Origin: an uncultured Thalassotalea sp.
Lineage (GTDB): Bacteria > Pseudomonadota > Gammaproteobacteria > Enterobacterales > Alteromonadaceae
DNA length: 64,000 nucleotides
Reading direction: 5' to 3'
NCBI GenBank assembly: GCA_947502355.1
Contig: CANMZP010000004.1
Coordinates: 124,001 to 188,000, forward strand
Shown here: piece after piece, positions 43,463-52,538 of the stretch
How the letters are laid out: each line of letters begins with the position of its first letter
Numbering within the stretch: position 1 is the stretch's first letter
Program-made: the position numbers and the translations under genes
Notes under the pieces: generated by a model
Database searches by the model: none
What the model saw: only the letters and a program-made list of their open reading frames with translations
Told to the model about the DNA's origin: nothing

Positions 43463-44554
43463 TTAACCTTGATCGAGTTGGGCTAGCGCATAAGCATAGG
43501 CCCCTAAGGCAACGGCTTCACTACACCCTAATTGACTGGTTGCAATAGCTGCACGAGGTTCAGCAAAGTAATCGGTTACCAAGTCGGTTCCTGGTACTTT
43601 AATGTGTTTAATCGGCACGTTATAGAACTCATCGGCTTCTTGAGATGAATCAAGGTTAAATACCTTGTGACCTAAACGGTCTTGTCCGTCAGCAAACTTA
43701 CCGCGGATGGTCTCCATCACGGCTGGCATGTATAAATCAGCGGCACCCGTGATACCACCACCAATCACCACGTTAGAATCAAATAACATGATAAGGTTGG
43801 CTACGGCATCTCCAATGTGGCGACCAAACTCAGCAAACGCATCAATAGCAGCTTGTTGGTTACCTGCGAGTTCACCTTTGGCAATTTTGTAGATATCAAA
43901 TGGCATAATATCAGCATTCTCAATGCCCGCTTTTTCTAAGTAAACGTTAATAATGGCACGTGTACTAACACCTTCTTCGGCATTACGGTTTGGCGAAATG
44001 CTGTTTGAGGTATTCCAGATTTCTAAGCTGGCGCTGTTGTCACCTGTTAGCAGCGTACCGTTATGTACAAAACCCGCACCAAAACCAGTACCTAACGTTA
44101 GACCAACAATGTTTTTGTAACGCTTGCTGATGCCTTTGTCGGCTAAGGTATTGTTGATGGTTTGACCGATACCGCCTAATGATTCACCGTAAGCGTATAA
44201 GTCGCCGTCATTTTGCACAAATACTGGGATGCCAAATTTAGCTTGTAGCATTGGACCTAAAGCGATGCCGCCACGAAATGCGGGTAGGTTACCTAAGTCG
44301 CCAATAATACCATTGCTGTAATCAGCAGGGCCTGGGAAGGCAAAACTGATGGCCTCTGCAGGCTCTGGTAATAGTGCTTGCACCGCTTCAAAACCGGCTA
44401 CCATACCATTTAGACAGGCATCTAAATCGTTGGCATTTGATGGTTGTCCAATAGGCTCTACAATGGCTTTACCGCCACGCATGGCACCAAATACAAAGTT
44501 CGTACCACCAGCATCGAGTGTTAACACAATGCGGTTATCTGCATAAATGTTCAT
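43463..44554 (-). CDS. ROK-family sugar kinase lacking the usual zinc motif
   Basis: A 363-residue cytoplasmic ROK-family kinase. The ATP loop LTLDAGGTNFVFGA lies at residues 12-25, then SFAFPGPADY (about 70-79), PVFVQNDGDLYAYGE with the catalytic Asp (about 110-124), and GLTLGTGFGAGFVHNG (about 149-164). IGGGITG is near residue 270. Most ROK kinases carry a CxCGxxGCxE zinc motif after the GTGxGxG strip. Here this stretch reads EIWNTSNSISPNRNAEEG, with no Cys, so the protein belongs to a zinc-free subgroup. Its start shares one base with the MFS stop (TAATG), and it should phosphorylate the sugar imported by that transporter, probably mannose, glucose or fructose. Confidence 0.88.
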   Translation of the reverse strand: MNIYADNRIVLTLDAGGTNFVFGAMRGGKAIVEPIGQPSNANDLDACLNGMVAGFEAVQALLPEPAEAISFAFPGPADYSNGIIGDLGNLPAFRGGIALGPMLQAKFGIPVFVQNDGDLYAYGESLGGIGQTINNTLADKGISKRYKNIVGLTLGTGFGAGFVHNGTLLTGDNSASLEIWNTSNSISPNRNAEEGVSTRAIINVYLEKAGIENADIMPFDIYKIAKGELAGNQQAAIDAFAEFGRHIGDAVANLIMLFDSNVVIGGGITGAADLYMPAVMETIRGKFADGQDRLGHKVFNLDSSQEADEFYNVPIKHIKVPGTDLVTDYFAEPRAAIATSQLGCSEAVALGAYAYALAQLDQG

Positions 44555-45720
44555 TACTTCGTTGCTCCTTGAGCTTTAAAGCCTAGGAATAACATGTATA
44601 CAAAACTGGCAATTGTTACAACGAAACCGCTCATTAAACCAAAGTTATCCGCTACAAAGCCGAAAACTACTGGTACGAAAGCACCACCAATAATGGCAGT
44701 AACCATAAGGCCTGAAATTTCGTTAGCGCGTTCTGGCATTTTGTCGATTGTGATTGAGAAAATTAGAGGGAATACATTGGCAAAACCTAAACCAATGATA
44801 GCAATGGCAACAAAGCCGGCAACCGCATTTGGTGCAACGTAAAGACCTAAAAGACCCACTAAAGATAGGATACTGCTGATTTTTAAGAATACGCTTGGGG
44901 CGATTTTCGTTAGTAAGATACCACCAGCGAAGCGACCAATCATTAAGCTAACAAAGAAGAATAACGTACCGAAAAGGCCTGTTTCTTTGATATCAAAGTT
45001 GAATGCTAATTCTAGGTAGTTTGGTAATTTTGAACTCAATGTTACTTCCGCACCAACGTATAAGAAGATACCAAATACCATTAAGCCAACAAATGGTTCT
45101 TTTAATAGCGCTAAACAAGACTTAAGGCTTGCTGGCTCTTCGTCAGCTGCAGGCTTGCTTTCTTCGATTTTTTGCATGAATAAAATCGCAAGAACTACCA
45201 AAATAATTACAGAATAAATTGGGAACAATACTTTCCAATCAAGGCCCCAGAAGTTAGCAGCAATTAATGGAATTAATGCACCAGATAATGAACCAATGGC
45301 TTTAACAAATTGACCGAAAGATAAGTTTGATGAGTAACGACCTTCAGCAGATACGTCACGCATAATCGGGTTACCGGCAACTTGTAATAATGTCGCACCT
45401 GTACCCAAGAATAAAAGGCCGGCAAGGATCAGAGAAAAAGAATTAAAACCCGATGCCATTGGAATGATTAAACCAAATAGGGCTGCAGCTAAACCTATCA
45501 TTAATACTTGTTTTTTACCTTTACGTGCTTGGTAAATACTCATAGGTACTGATAATAAACCGAACATAATGAAACCCATAAAGGTAACTAAGCCGGCGGC
45601 AACGTTAGATAATTGATAATCGTTTTGAAGTTGACTGGTTAACGGACCAACAACATCACCAAATCCCATACATAAAAATGCAAGGAAGATTGGATATGCT
45701 TTTGCAGTATTCTTAGACAT
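44554..45720 (-). CDS. MFS sugar permease, FucP/GluP-like
   Basis: A 388-residue inner-membrane protein with about 12 hydrophobic helices and the MFS loop SIYQARKGKK after helix 2. VAGNPIMRDVSAEGRYSSNLSFGQFVKAIGS in the middle is typical of the FucP-like branch (fucose, glucose, mannose and GlcNAc proton symporters). It precedes and is translationally coupled to the ROK kinase gene, and two LacI-type operators lie upstream, so it belongs to the mannose regulon. Mannose released by the GH92 enzymes in the periplasm is the most likely substrate (inference). Slightly shorter than the roughly 410-430 residues usual for the family. Confidence 0.9.
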   Translation of the reverse strand: MSKNTAKAYPIFLAFLCMGFGDVVGPLTSQLQNDYQLSNVAAGLVTFMGFIMFGLLSVPMSIYQARKGKKQVLMIGLAAALFGLIIPMASGFNSFSLILAGLLFLGTGATLLQVAGNPIMRDVSAEGRYSSNLSFGQFVKAIGSLSGALIPLIAANFWGLDWKVLFPIYSVIILVVLAILFMQKIEESKPAADEEPASLKSCLALLKEPFVGLMVFGIFLYVGAEVTLSSKLPNYLELAFNFDIKETGLFGTLFFFVSLMIGRFAGGILLTKIAPSVFLKISSILSLVGLLGLYVAPNAVAGFVAIAIIGLGFANVFPLIFSITIDKMPERANEISGLMVTAIIGGAFVPVVFGFVADNFGLMSGFVVTIASFVYMLFLGFKAQGATK

Positions 45721-46097
45721 AGCTTGTTCTTTTCCTATATATAATAACTAAATATTTTTGTGATAAATCTTTATTGAAGCGGGTTTTCGCACAATAAATA
45801 CAAAAGCGCTTACTTTGTTAACAAATTCGTTTGTTTTTTCAGGTGAAAAATTGATTTGAATTAATTAACTTGCGGCTTTATAGGCCTCGTTTATTAACGG
45901 TTTGTACGATTTTGTTCGATTCTATGATATCGATTACATAAAAATCAATAGGCAATGCATGTAATCGATAACATTTCTTGTTTAAGAACAAATAAAAGGG
46001 GGTTTTATCGCAATACAGTGCATTAAGTAGAGGGTTTGAGTTTTAGAATGTTTTTATTGTTTAGTCTGCAGTATGGTGATTAAAAATAAGAGGGGAA
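45721..46097 (-). promoter_or_regulatory. MFS-ROK promoter with twin LacI-type operators
   Basis: On the minus strand, TTGATT (45948-45943), an 18-base spacer and TAGAAT (45924-45919) form a good promoter. Operator 1, ATGATATCGATTACAT (45924-45939), fills the spacer. Operator 2, ATGTAATCGATAACAT (45959-45974), lies upstream, with centres exactly 35 bases apart as at GH92-1. The leader to the MFS start is about 190 bases. Beyond the operators, towards the tRNA, I see nothing recognisable. Confidence 0.7.
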
Positions 46098-46174
46098 TGG
46101 CCCACCCTGCAGGAGTCGAACCTGCGACCTCGCCCTCCGGAGGGGCGCGCTCTATCCAGCTGAGCTAAGGGTGG
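46098..46174 (-). tRNA. tRNA-Arg(CCG)
   Basis: A 77-base cloverleaf with encoded CCA. The acceptor arms CCACCCT and AGGGTGG pair fully, the discriminator is G, the anticodon stem is CGCCC/GGGCG around loop CTCCGGA (anticodon CCG, reading CGG), and the T arm is GCAGG TTCGAAT CCTGC. It separates the glycan locus from the exopolysaccharide locus. Confidence 0.96.
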
Positions 46175-46356
46175 CTTATGCTTTGAAATGTAACGATGTC
46201 ATTGTATACCCAAGTAAGATCCTGTCAACAATTGAATGTATTTGCTGGTTTTTTTGTTGTTTTATTGAGCATGTTTATGTGTTTCTTAGCAAGAAAATCT
46301 GAGAAATCTCTACTATGCTTAAGTCATCATAACGAAAGCAATAAAAAGAGTGATAA

Positions 46357-48396
46357 ATGGAACAAGCTGGATTAACAGGCTTTGGCGTGGCCACGTTTTC
46401 TTATCTGACTTTTTTTGCTTTGTTAATTGCCTCTCCTCAAAAGACCTTTAGTTCTAAACTGTTAAGCAAACTGATACTGGCCCTGTGTTTACTGAATTTT
46501 TGCAGTGCTTTACAAATCTATCTTGGTTTTTCGCTGTTATGGGTGCTGATAGCCGAATGCATTAAATTATTGGTGGTTGGTTTCCTCATTTTTAGTATTC
46601 GTTATGGCATTAACTCCTTTAACGCGTTAATAAAGCAAAATAAAATTAAATCATTCGCCTTGTATACCACTATTGGTATTGGTGGTTTTCTATTAGCGGT
46701 ATTTTATTTTTACCAATATAGCTACGTGTTTATCGGCTTGCTGGTGTTTAATTTGTACATTCTGGCTTTACTTGAGCAATTGTTTCGCAATGCTAGCGAA
46801 AAGGTTCGCTGGTCTTTATGGCCTTTTGTTATTGCCATCGGTACGTTAAGTGTTTTTGATTTTATTTTGTTTGCCCAAGGAGCATTACTCAATAATCTTA
46901 ACTTTGATTTTTGGTATGCACGTGGCTTTATCAGTTGTATGGCCATTCCTTTGTTTGTGTTATCGAGTAAACGAATTCAAAACCTTGATGGTGGTTTATT
47001 CATTTCCCGAGATATGGTGTTCTACAGCTCTATTTTAATCATTGCCGGTGCGTATTTACTTATCTTAGCCTTTGCTGGCTACATTATCAGTTACTTGCAG
47101 GTGGAATGGAGTGGCATATTAAGCGTGCTGTTTTTGGCGGTGGGCTTTCTGGTGTTTATTGTATTAATGCTCACGAGCAGCTTTCGTCGAAAGTTGAAGG
47201 TATTTATTGGCAAGCATTTCTTTAGTAATAAATATGAGTATCGAGATGAATGGTTAAAGGTAACGAAAGCTATTGAAAAAAGCCATCATAAAGATGTGGT
47301 TGAAAACCTCTGTGGGGTGATGGCCAGTAGCATTGGTGTTAATGATTGTGGCTTTGCGCGAGTAAGCGCCAGTTTGCATGTTGAGTTAATCCATAAAAGT
47401 GAGCTATCGATTAGTGACTCTGTAGTTCGTCAGTTACCTGAGGTGAGTCAGTTTTGTCAGCAAAGCCATTGGATCATTGATTGCAAAGAGTATCGCCGCA
47501 AACCTGAAAATTATCAGGGGTTGGTATTTGATGCCGAATTGTTTTTAAGTAATAACCTGCAATTGATCATTCCGGTGTTTAATTTGGAGCATTTATTTGG
47601 CCTGTTTATTTTGCCTTGTCGGCATGAAGAAGGTGAAATCAATTGGGAAGATCGTGACTTTTTATTTGCGGTTGCCAAACAAGTGGCTAACTATTTGTTT
47701 TTAAAACAGGCTCAGGAAGAACTGGCACAGAGTCAGCAATTTAATATGTTTCATCGTATGTCAGCCTTCGTAGTGCATGATTTGAAAAATATTCAGGCGC
47801 AATTGGCATTATTACATACCAATGCGGCAAAGCATCGCGACAACCCAGAATTTATTGATGATGTTTTTGATACGGTAAAGAGTGCTGATGATCGTTTAAA
47901 TAAAGTGATTTTACAGCTTCGCAATAAAGCCTTAAAAGTCAGTTCGCAAGACGTTGAACCAGTAAATTTGAAGCAGCTGTTGCTTGATGTAAAGAGAGTA
48001 AGAGATCAACAGCATCCACCGGTAGATGTGCATTGTGCACAGGATCATGAAATACGCATCGAGAAAGATCCCTTCTATTCGGTGTTAATGCACTTGGTAC
48101 AAAATGCCCAAGATGCGTGCAATGGCAATGGCTGTGTAGAGCTGACTGCTGAAGTTACTCAAAATGCCAATAATGATCTATGCTCAATAATTACCATACA
48201 AGATAATGGTTGTGGTATGGATAGCGAATTTATTAAAAACAGATTGTTTAAACCATTTGAGTCCACCAAAGGCAATTCAGGGATGGGAATTGGTGCTTTT
48301 GAAGCCAAACAGTTTATTGAAGGTCAGCAAGGACAATTAACGGTAAAGAGTGAATTAAATAAAGGCAGTACGTTTACAATTTCATTGCCAAAATAG
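46357..48396 (+). CDS. prsK: XrtA-system sensor histidine kinase PrsK
   Basis: A 679-residue membrane kinase. Residues 1-280 contain about nine hydrophobic helices, then a GAF-like domain (about 310-455), the phosphoacceptor region FVVHDLKNIQAQL with His474, and a HATPase domain with N-box LVQNAQDAC, DNGCGM and GMGIGAFEAKQF. The layout and the HDLKN box are those of PrsK, the kinase that accompanies exosortase A and exopolysaccharide genes. It probably phosphorylates PrsR, encoded 19 bases downstream. The sensed signal is unknown. Confidence 0.93.
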   Translation: MEQAGLTGFGVATFSYLTFFALLIASPQKTFSSKLLSKLILALCLLNFCSALQIYLGFSLLWVLIAECIKLLVVGFLIFSIRYGINSFNALIKQNKIKSFALYTTIGIGGFLLAVFYFYQYSYVFIGLLVFNLYILALLEQLFRNASEKVRWSLWPFVIAIGTLSVFDFILFAQGALLNNLNFDFWYARGFISCMAIPLFVLSSKRIQNLDGGLFISRDMVFYSSILIIAGAYLLILAFAGYIISYLQVEWSGILSVLFLAVGFLVFIVLMLTSSFRRKLKVFIGKHFFSNKYEYRDEWLKVTKAIEKSHHKDVVENLCGVMASSIGVNDCGFARVSASLHVELIHKSELSISDSVVRQLPEVSQFCQQSHWIIDCKEYRRKPENYQGLVFDAELFLSNNLQLIIPVFNLEHLFGLFILPCRHEEGEINWEDRDFLFAVAKQVANYLFLKQAQEELAQSQQFNMFHRMSAFVVHDLKNIQAQLALLHTNAAKHRDNPEFIDDVFDTVKSADDRLNKVILQLRNKALKVSSQDVEPVNLKQLLLDVKRVRDQQHPPVDVHCAQDHEIRIEKDPFYSVLMHLVQNAQDACNGNGCVELTAEVTQNANNDLCSIITIQDNGCGMDSEFIKNRLFKPFESTKGNSGMGIGAFEAKQFIEGQQGQLTVKSELNKGSTFTISLPK

Positions 48397-48415
48397 AACA
48401 ATAGAAAGGCGAAGC

Positions 48416-49780
48416 ATGGAAAAATTACTGATAGTAGATGATGATTTAGGGATCCAAAAGCAACTAAAGTGGTGCCTGAGTGATTACAAGTGCCTGTTTG
48501 CAGGCAACCGAGAACAAGCAATATCGGCTTTAAGATTACATGAACCTAAGGTGATTTTATTGGATCTTGGTCTACCGCCAGATGCTGACAATGCCAGTGA
48601 GGGCTTATTAGCCCTAGAGCAAATTTTAACGCTTTCTCCATTCACCAAAGTCATCGTTATCACCGGCAATGAGGAACATGAGGTAGCTTTGCAAGCGATT
48701 GCCAAAGGCGCTTATGACTTTTATCAAAAACCATTAGATGCTGATGTCATTAATGTGATTGTTTCTCGGGCATTTTCGTTGGCCAATATTGAATTAGAAA
48801 ACCGTGAAATGCGTGAACTTGGCGGGGTTGAAACCGGCATTATTGGCAACAGTGAAGTGATGGAAAAACTTCGCCACATGGTTAAACGGATTGCGCCCAC
48901 GGAAATAACCGCTTTATTATTAGGAGAAAGCGGTACAGGTAAAGAGGTTATTGCCAGAGCGATACATAGGCAAAGTGATAGAATTAAGAAAAATTTTGTT
49001 GCTATCAATTGTGCGTCCATACCGGAAACTTTATTGGAGAGTGAGTTATTTGGTTTTGAAAAAGGCGCCTTTACCGGGGCTCATAAAACCACTAAAGGCA
49101 AAATTGAAATGGCCGAAGGCGGCACCTTATTTCTTGATGAGATTGGGGATATGCCGTTTAACTTGCAAGCCAAGTTGTTGCGCTTTTTACAAGAAAGGGT
49201 CATTGAGCGAATTGGTGGAAGAGAAGAAATTGCGGTTAATGTCAGGGTTGTTTGTGCCACGAATCAAAATTTATTACAGATGGTTGAGGAAAAAGCCTTT
49301 CGAGAAGATTTATATTATCGAATAAGCGAAATGGTTATGCCTATACCACCGCTTAAAGACAGGGACTATGATGTTATTATCTTAGCCAAATACTTTTTGC
49401 TTCAGTATAGCAAAGACTACAACGCTAAAATTAAAGGCTTTAGTGATGATGCCATTGAAGCGTTAAAAAGTTATCCATGGCCTGGCAATATTAGAGAACT
49501 GCAAAATAAAATTAAGTCTGCGGTGATCATGGCAGCAACACCACAAGTGAGCAGTGATGATTTAGGGTTCTTTGCATTGACCGATGCGCCTAAAGGTCCC
49601 GATCTGAATTTACGAATTGTGCGTGAAAAAGCCGAATGCAAAGCCCTAAAAAGAAGCTATTTGCTGGCTGATGGCAATATGAGTAAAACAGCTGAGTTAT
49701 TGGGGATAACTCGGCCTACATTATACGGTTTAGTGGAAAAATATGGATTGGACTTAACCGTGAAAGAAAGTGAGCCTTAA
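48416..49780 (+). CDS. prsR: XrtA-system sigma-54-dependent response regulator PrsR
   Basis: A 454-residue NtrC-like activator. The receiver domain has the acidic pocket Asp8-Asp10 and the phosphoacceptor Asp50 (LLDLGLP). The AAA+ domain has Walker A GESGTGKE (about 168-175) and the sigma-54-contacting GAFTGA loop. A Fis-type helix-turn-helix at the C-terminus includes MSKTAELLGITRPTLYGL. It should activate sigma-54 promoters of the exopolysaccharide and PEP-CTERM genes in response to PrsK. AAAGGCGA precedes the ATG. I did not find a clear -24/-12 promoter in the intergenic regions of the nearby locus. Confidence 0.93.
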   Translation: MEKLLIVDDDLGIQKQLKWCLSDYKCLFAGNREQAISALRLHEPKVILLDLGLPPDADNASEGLLALEQILTLSPFTKVIVITGNEEHEVALQAIAKGAYDFYQKPLDADVINVIVSRAFSLANIELENREMRELGGVETGIIGNSEVMEKLRHMVKRIAPTEITALLLGESGTGKEVIARAIHRQSDRIKKNFVAINCASIPETLLESELFGFEKGAFTGAHKTTKGKIEMAEGGTLFLDEIGDMPFNLQAKLLRFLQERVIERIGGREEIAVNVRVVCATNQNLLQMVEEKAFREDLYYRISEMVMPIPPLKDRDYDVIILAKYFLLQYSKDYNAKIKGFSDDAIEALKSYPWPGNIRELQNKIKSAVIMAATPQVSSDDLGFFALTDAPKGPDLNLRIVREKAECKALKRSYLLADGNMSKTAELLGITRPTLYGLVEKYGLDLTVKESEP

Positions 49781-49805
49781 TAGGCACTTTTGTAATGAAA
49801 ACTCA

Positions 49806-49835
49806 TAGCCTTTGCATTTTATAATGCTAGGTTTA
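49806..49835. terminator. Weak candidate terminator between convergent prsR and ATPase genes
   Basis: TTGCATT and AATGCTA can pair around TTAT within an A/T-rich region; the base of the stem (AGCCT/AGGTT) is imperfect. No better structure exists in this 81-base gap. Confidence 0.3.
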
Positions 49836-49861
49836 TGTCAATTGGTCTACATTTAAGCTGA

Positions 49862-50899
49862 CTATTCATCGCGGGCTAACGCGATATTTTTTTGTTCAAT
49901 CAACTTATCTAGATAGCGATTAATTTTCACTTTCTTATTAATGGTTTCTTGTAAATAGTCATTAATTTCCTTTAGTGACTCGTAAACAACTTCGGTACCT
50001 GAAGACTCTACTGACAGAGCTAAATGCTCGGTTGGTATTTCGGCCTTAAAATCAATTTGTTCATTGGCAGGGGTTGTTAATGATGCGCTCAACTCTAAAG
50101 ACATTTCTTCAAGTACAGCCTGAATATCTTTAGCGGTAAAATGAGTTAACTCGTTTAGAAAACCATATAATAAAATTCGGTCCGTTATCACGTTTATCTT
50201 ACGAGGTATACCTTGGGTCTTTTCATGAATAAGAAAATAGCACTCATTGGCGAATAAATCCGGCTCTTTGCAACCAACTTGATTTAATCGGTAATGAATA
50301 TATTCGGCGATTTCTTTAACCGTTAATGGTTGAAGGTGGCAAGAGGCAATTATACGTTGTCTAAACTGCTCCATTTGCGTTGCCATTAGTATTTCTTTAA
50401 GCTCTTCTTGACCTAGCAAAAAACTTTGCAGCAGTGGTTTGTTTTCTAACTGAAAGTTGGACAGCATTCGCAACTCTTCTATGCTCTCGATGGGCAAGTT
50501 TTGAGCTTCATCTACTAATAGTAGAGCGCGCTTGCCATTATGGTGTAAATAGCGCAAATGATTCTCTATGAGTTCTAAGGTATGCGCCTTGGTGGGATTG
50601 TTTATCTGTAAACCAAATTCTTTAGCAATAAAGCTGAGTAAATCCTCTGGAGATAATTTACTGGTAACAATTTGCACAGCTTGTATGGCATCTTCATTTA
50701 ATAACTGCAGTAAGTTTTGCGCAATTGTGGTTTTTCCAGTGCCTATTGGTCCGGTGATGACAATAAAGCCCTCACCCTGTTCTAAACCATATTCAAGATA
50801 GGATAATGCTTGCTTATGTTTGTTCGAGCCGTAAAAAAATTTTGGATCGGGTGTTAGCTGAAACGGCTTTGCCGACATGGCATAGTAGTTCTCATACAT
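49862..50899 (-). CDS. XrtA-system ATPase, ExeA/GspA-like
   Basis: A 345-residue AAA ATPase of the kind found in XrtA exopolysaccharide loci (TIGR03015-like). It starts MYENYYAMSAKPFQLTPDP, with FFYGSNKHKQALSYLEYG next. Walker A is GPIGTGKTT (about 45-53), Walker B LLLVDEAQNL (about 124-133), and a sensor-like RQRII follows. The last 80 residues are charged and helical with a Lys-rich tail. Its start is one base from the preceding stop, so it is the last gene of the five-gene leftward operon. The exact role is not known; it may energise assembly or export. Confidence 0.9.
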   Translation of the reverse strand: MYENYYAMSAKPFQLTPDPKFFYGSNKHKQALSYLEYGLEQGEGFIVITGPIGTGKTTIAQNLLQLLNEDAIQAVQIVTSKLSPEDLLSFIAKEFGLQINNPTKAHTLELIENHLRYLHHNGKRALLLVDEAQNLPIESIEELRMLSNFQLENKPLLQSFLLGQEELKEILMATQMEQFRQRIIASCHLQPLTVKEIAEYIHYRLNQVGCKEPDLFANECYFLIHEKTQGIPRKINVITDRILLYGFLNELTHFTAKDIQAVLEEMSLELSASLTTPANEQIDFKAEIPTEHLALSVESSGTEVVYESLKEINDYLQETINKKVKINRYLDKLIEQKNIALARDE

Positions 50900-50900
50900 A

Positions 50901-52538
50901 TTAAAACTCTTTAACTAACTGCACGGATGCTCTGTTTTCTTCATATTCGGCGTTTAAACGGGTGGAATTTCGATTTAAGTGACGCAAAGAATAGGTAATG
51001 CTAAATGCTTCTCTTAGGTTTTGTTGCAGGCTTAATTTATAGGTTCGATAGTGATCAATTTGCATTAAAGTGAGGCTATTGTCGTTATCAAACTTATTTC
51101 TACGCCAGTTAACGTCAAACGTTAAGGTGCTTTGTCTCGTTGTTTGATGAGAATAGCTAAATCCCGCTCTATCATAGGTATCATAATCATCGATTTGTAA
51201 ATTTTCTCTACGCTTACGATTTGCCTTTAATGAATAGGTAGAACGTTTGGTTCTAAAAGTAAGCGTTGAACCGAGTGTTTTGTTGAGCACAAAATCACTT
51301 GTTTGACCTGGCACCAGAACGGTAAAGTTGTTATTTGGCACTAAATTATGATCATTTGGCAGTTCCGACCAGCGCAAACAACCCGATAAATCAGAACTTG
51401 AGTTTCCTTCAGGGCAATATACGGCGGCAATGACTTGATTTTCGTAACGGTCAAATAATTCAACTTCTTCTTTATAATTAATGTTTAAGGTGAATCGCTT
51501 AAGCTGATGACGGTATTTGAAATCATAGGCGTCATCATAAAAGCGTTGATAATATTTGGCTTTTAAATCAACGCGCTTATTAGGTTTCCAAACAATGGTT
51601 GTACTAACGTAATCGTCTTGGGCTTCAGTGGAGCTCTCTTCGCCATCATCCGCCCAGTTGTAGGCTAAATCAATGTAAGATTTTTGAGTAAGGAACCAAC
51701 GAGCACCAGCGCCAACCGATGATGAACCTAAGCGCTGATTTCGATTTAAATTCCCGCTGCTGTCTTCATCGTAATAGCGAATAAAGGGATTTATTTTATA
51801 ATCGGTAATTAGGCCAATTTGTGCATCTAGGGTGAAATACCTGCCCGTACGACCATTGGAAGTGGAATTTTGACCTTGATTGTCATTGTCATTGTCGTAG
51901 TCGGAATAGCTAGCCCCTAAATCCCAAAATACATTTCTGCTACTTATACCGTTTTGGCTATTTAACGTAGCACGATAACCTTCCCGCTCTCCTCGATTGT
52001 CATCAGAGGTTCTTTTTGAAAACAGCAATGCGGAATTAAGGTTGAACTTATTGGAGTTTGTGTCGTAACGAAAACCCAATTCATATTCTCTTTCTTCCGC
52101 CGTATCACCAGTAACAAGATCTGATAACGCATTTTGTGTGTCCGATTGATTGACGTTGTCAATGGTGGCGTTAGCAACAAATGACAACCCGTCTAAATAC
52201 AATTGAAATTGAGAAGTAAAGTCTAAAAAGTAATAGTTTTCATCAAGACTGTGATCATGGGTATACATGGAGCGAGTATACTCTGTATCTAGCGTAATGG
52301 TTGCACCGGGGGATAAGTATTGAGCATTTATACCTGGTTTGAAAAGAGTTACCCATGAGGAGTCATCATCAATTTCTTGCTGATTGACATTATCACTAAA
52401 GATTTCTTCCAGGGTTACTCGGGGAGTTACTTGCACCTTGTTAGTAAAAATAGGGCTCTCATTAGCCAAACCATTTGCTGAAAAGCAACATAGACCTAAA
52501 GCAACTAGGCTTAGCTTTTTTCTATCATCTTTTTCCAT
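50901..52538 (-). CDS. XrtA-system outer-membrane beta-barrel protein (TIGR03016-like)
   Basis: A 545-residue outer-membrane protein. The frame is open to 52631, but I choose the ATG at 52538, which starts a signal peptide (MEKDDRKK then hydrophobic, cleavage about GLA|NES) and overlaps the kinase gene by 14 bases instead of 107. After VTPRVTLEEIFSDNV the sequence is dominated by alternating, aromatic-rich strands with many Asp/Asn turns, and ends in a barrel-type Phe. Families like this accompany XrtA loci and probably form or support the exopolysaccharide exit pore. It has two Cys (about residues 400-410), unusual for a barrel. Confidence 0.85.
   Translation of the reverse strand: MEKDDRKKLSLVALGLCCFSANGLANESPIFTNKVQVTPRVTLEEIFSDNVNQQEIDDDSSWVTLFKPGINAQYLSPGATITLDTEYTRSMYTHDHSLDENYYFLDFTSQFQLYLDGLSFVANATIDNVNQSDTQNALSDLVTGDTAEEREYELGFRYDTNSNKFNLNSALLFSKRTSDDNRGEREGYRATLNSQNGISSRNVFWDLGASYSDYDNDNDNQGQNSTSNGRTGRYFTLDAQIGLITDYKINPFIRYYDEDSSGNLNRNQRLGSSSVGAGARWFLTQKSYIDLAYNWADDGEESSTEAQDDYVSTTIVWKPNKRVDLKAKYYQRFYDDAYDFKYRHQLKRFTLNINYKEEVELFDRYENQVIAAVYCPEGNSSSDLSGCLRWSELPNDHNLVPNNNFTVLVPGQTSDFVLNKTLGSTLTFRTKRSTYSLKANRKRRENLQIDDYDTYDRAGFSYSHQTTRQSTLTFDVNWRRNKFDNDNSLTLMQIDHYRTYKLSLQQNLREAFSITYSLRHLNRNSTRLNAEYEENRASVQLVKEF

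Noticed and set aside
46098-46174. tRNA-Arg as attachment site of an integrated island
   Set aside because: No integrase and no second copy of the tRNA 3' end is visible in the window, so island integration is not supported.
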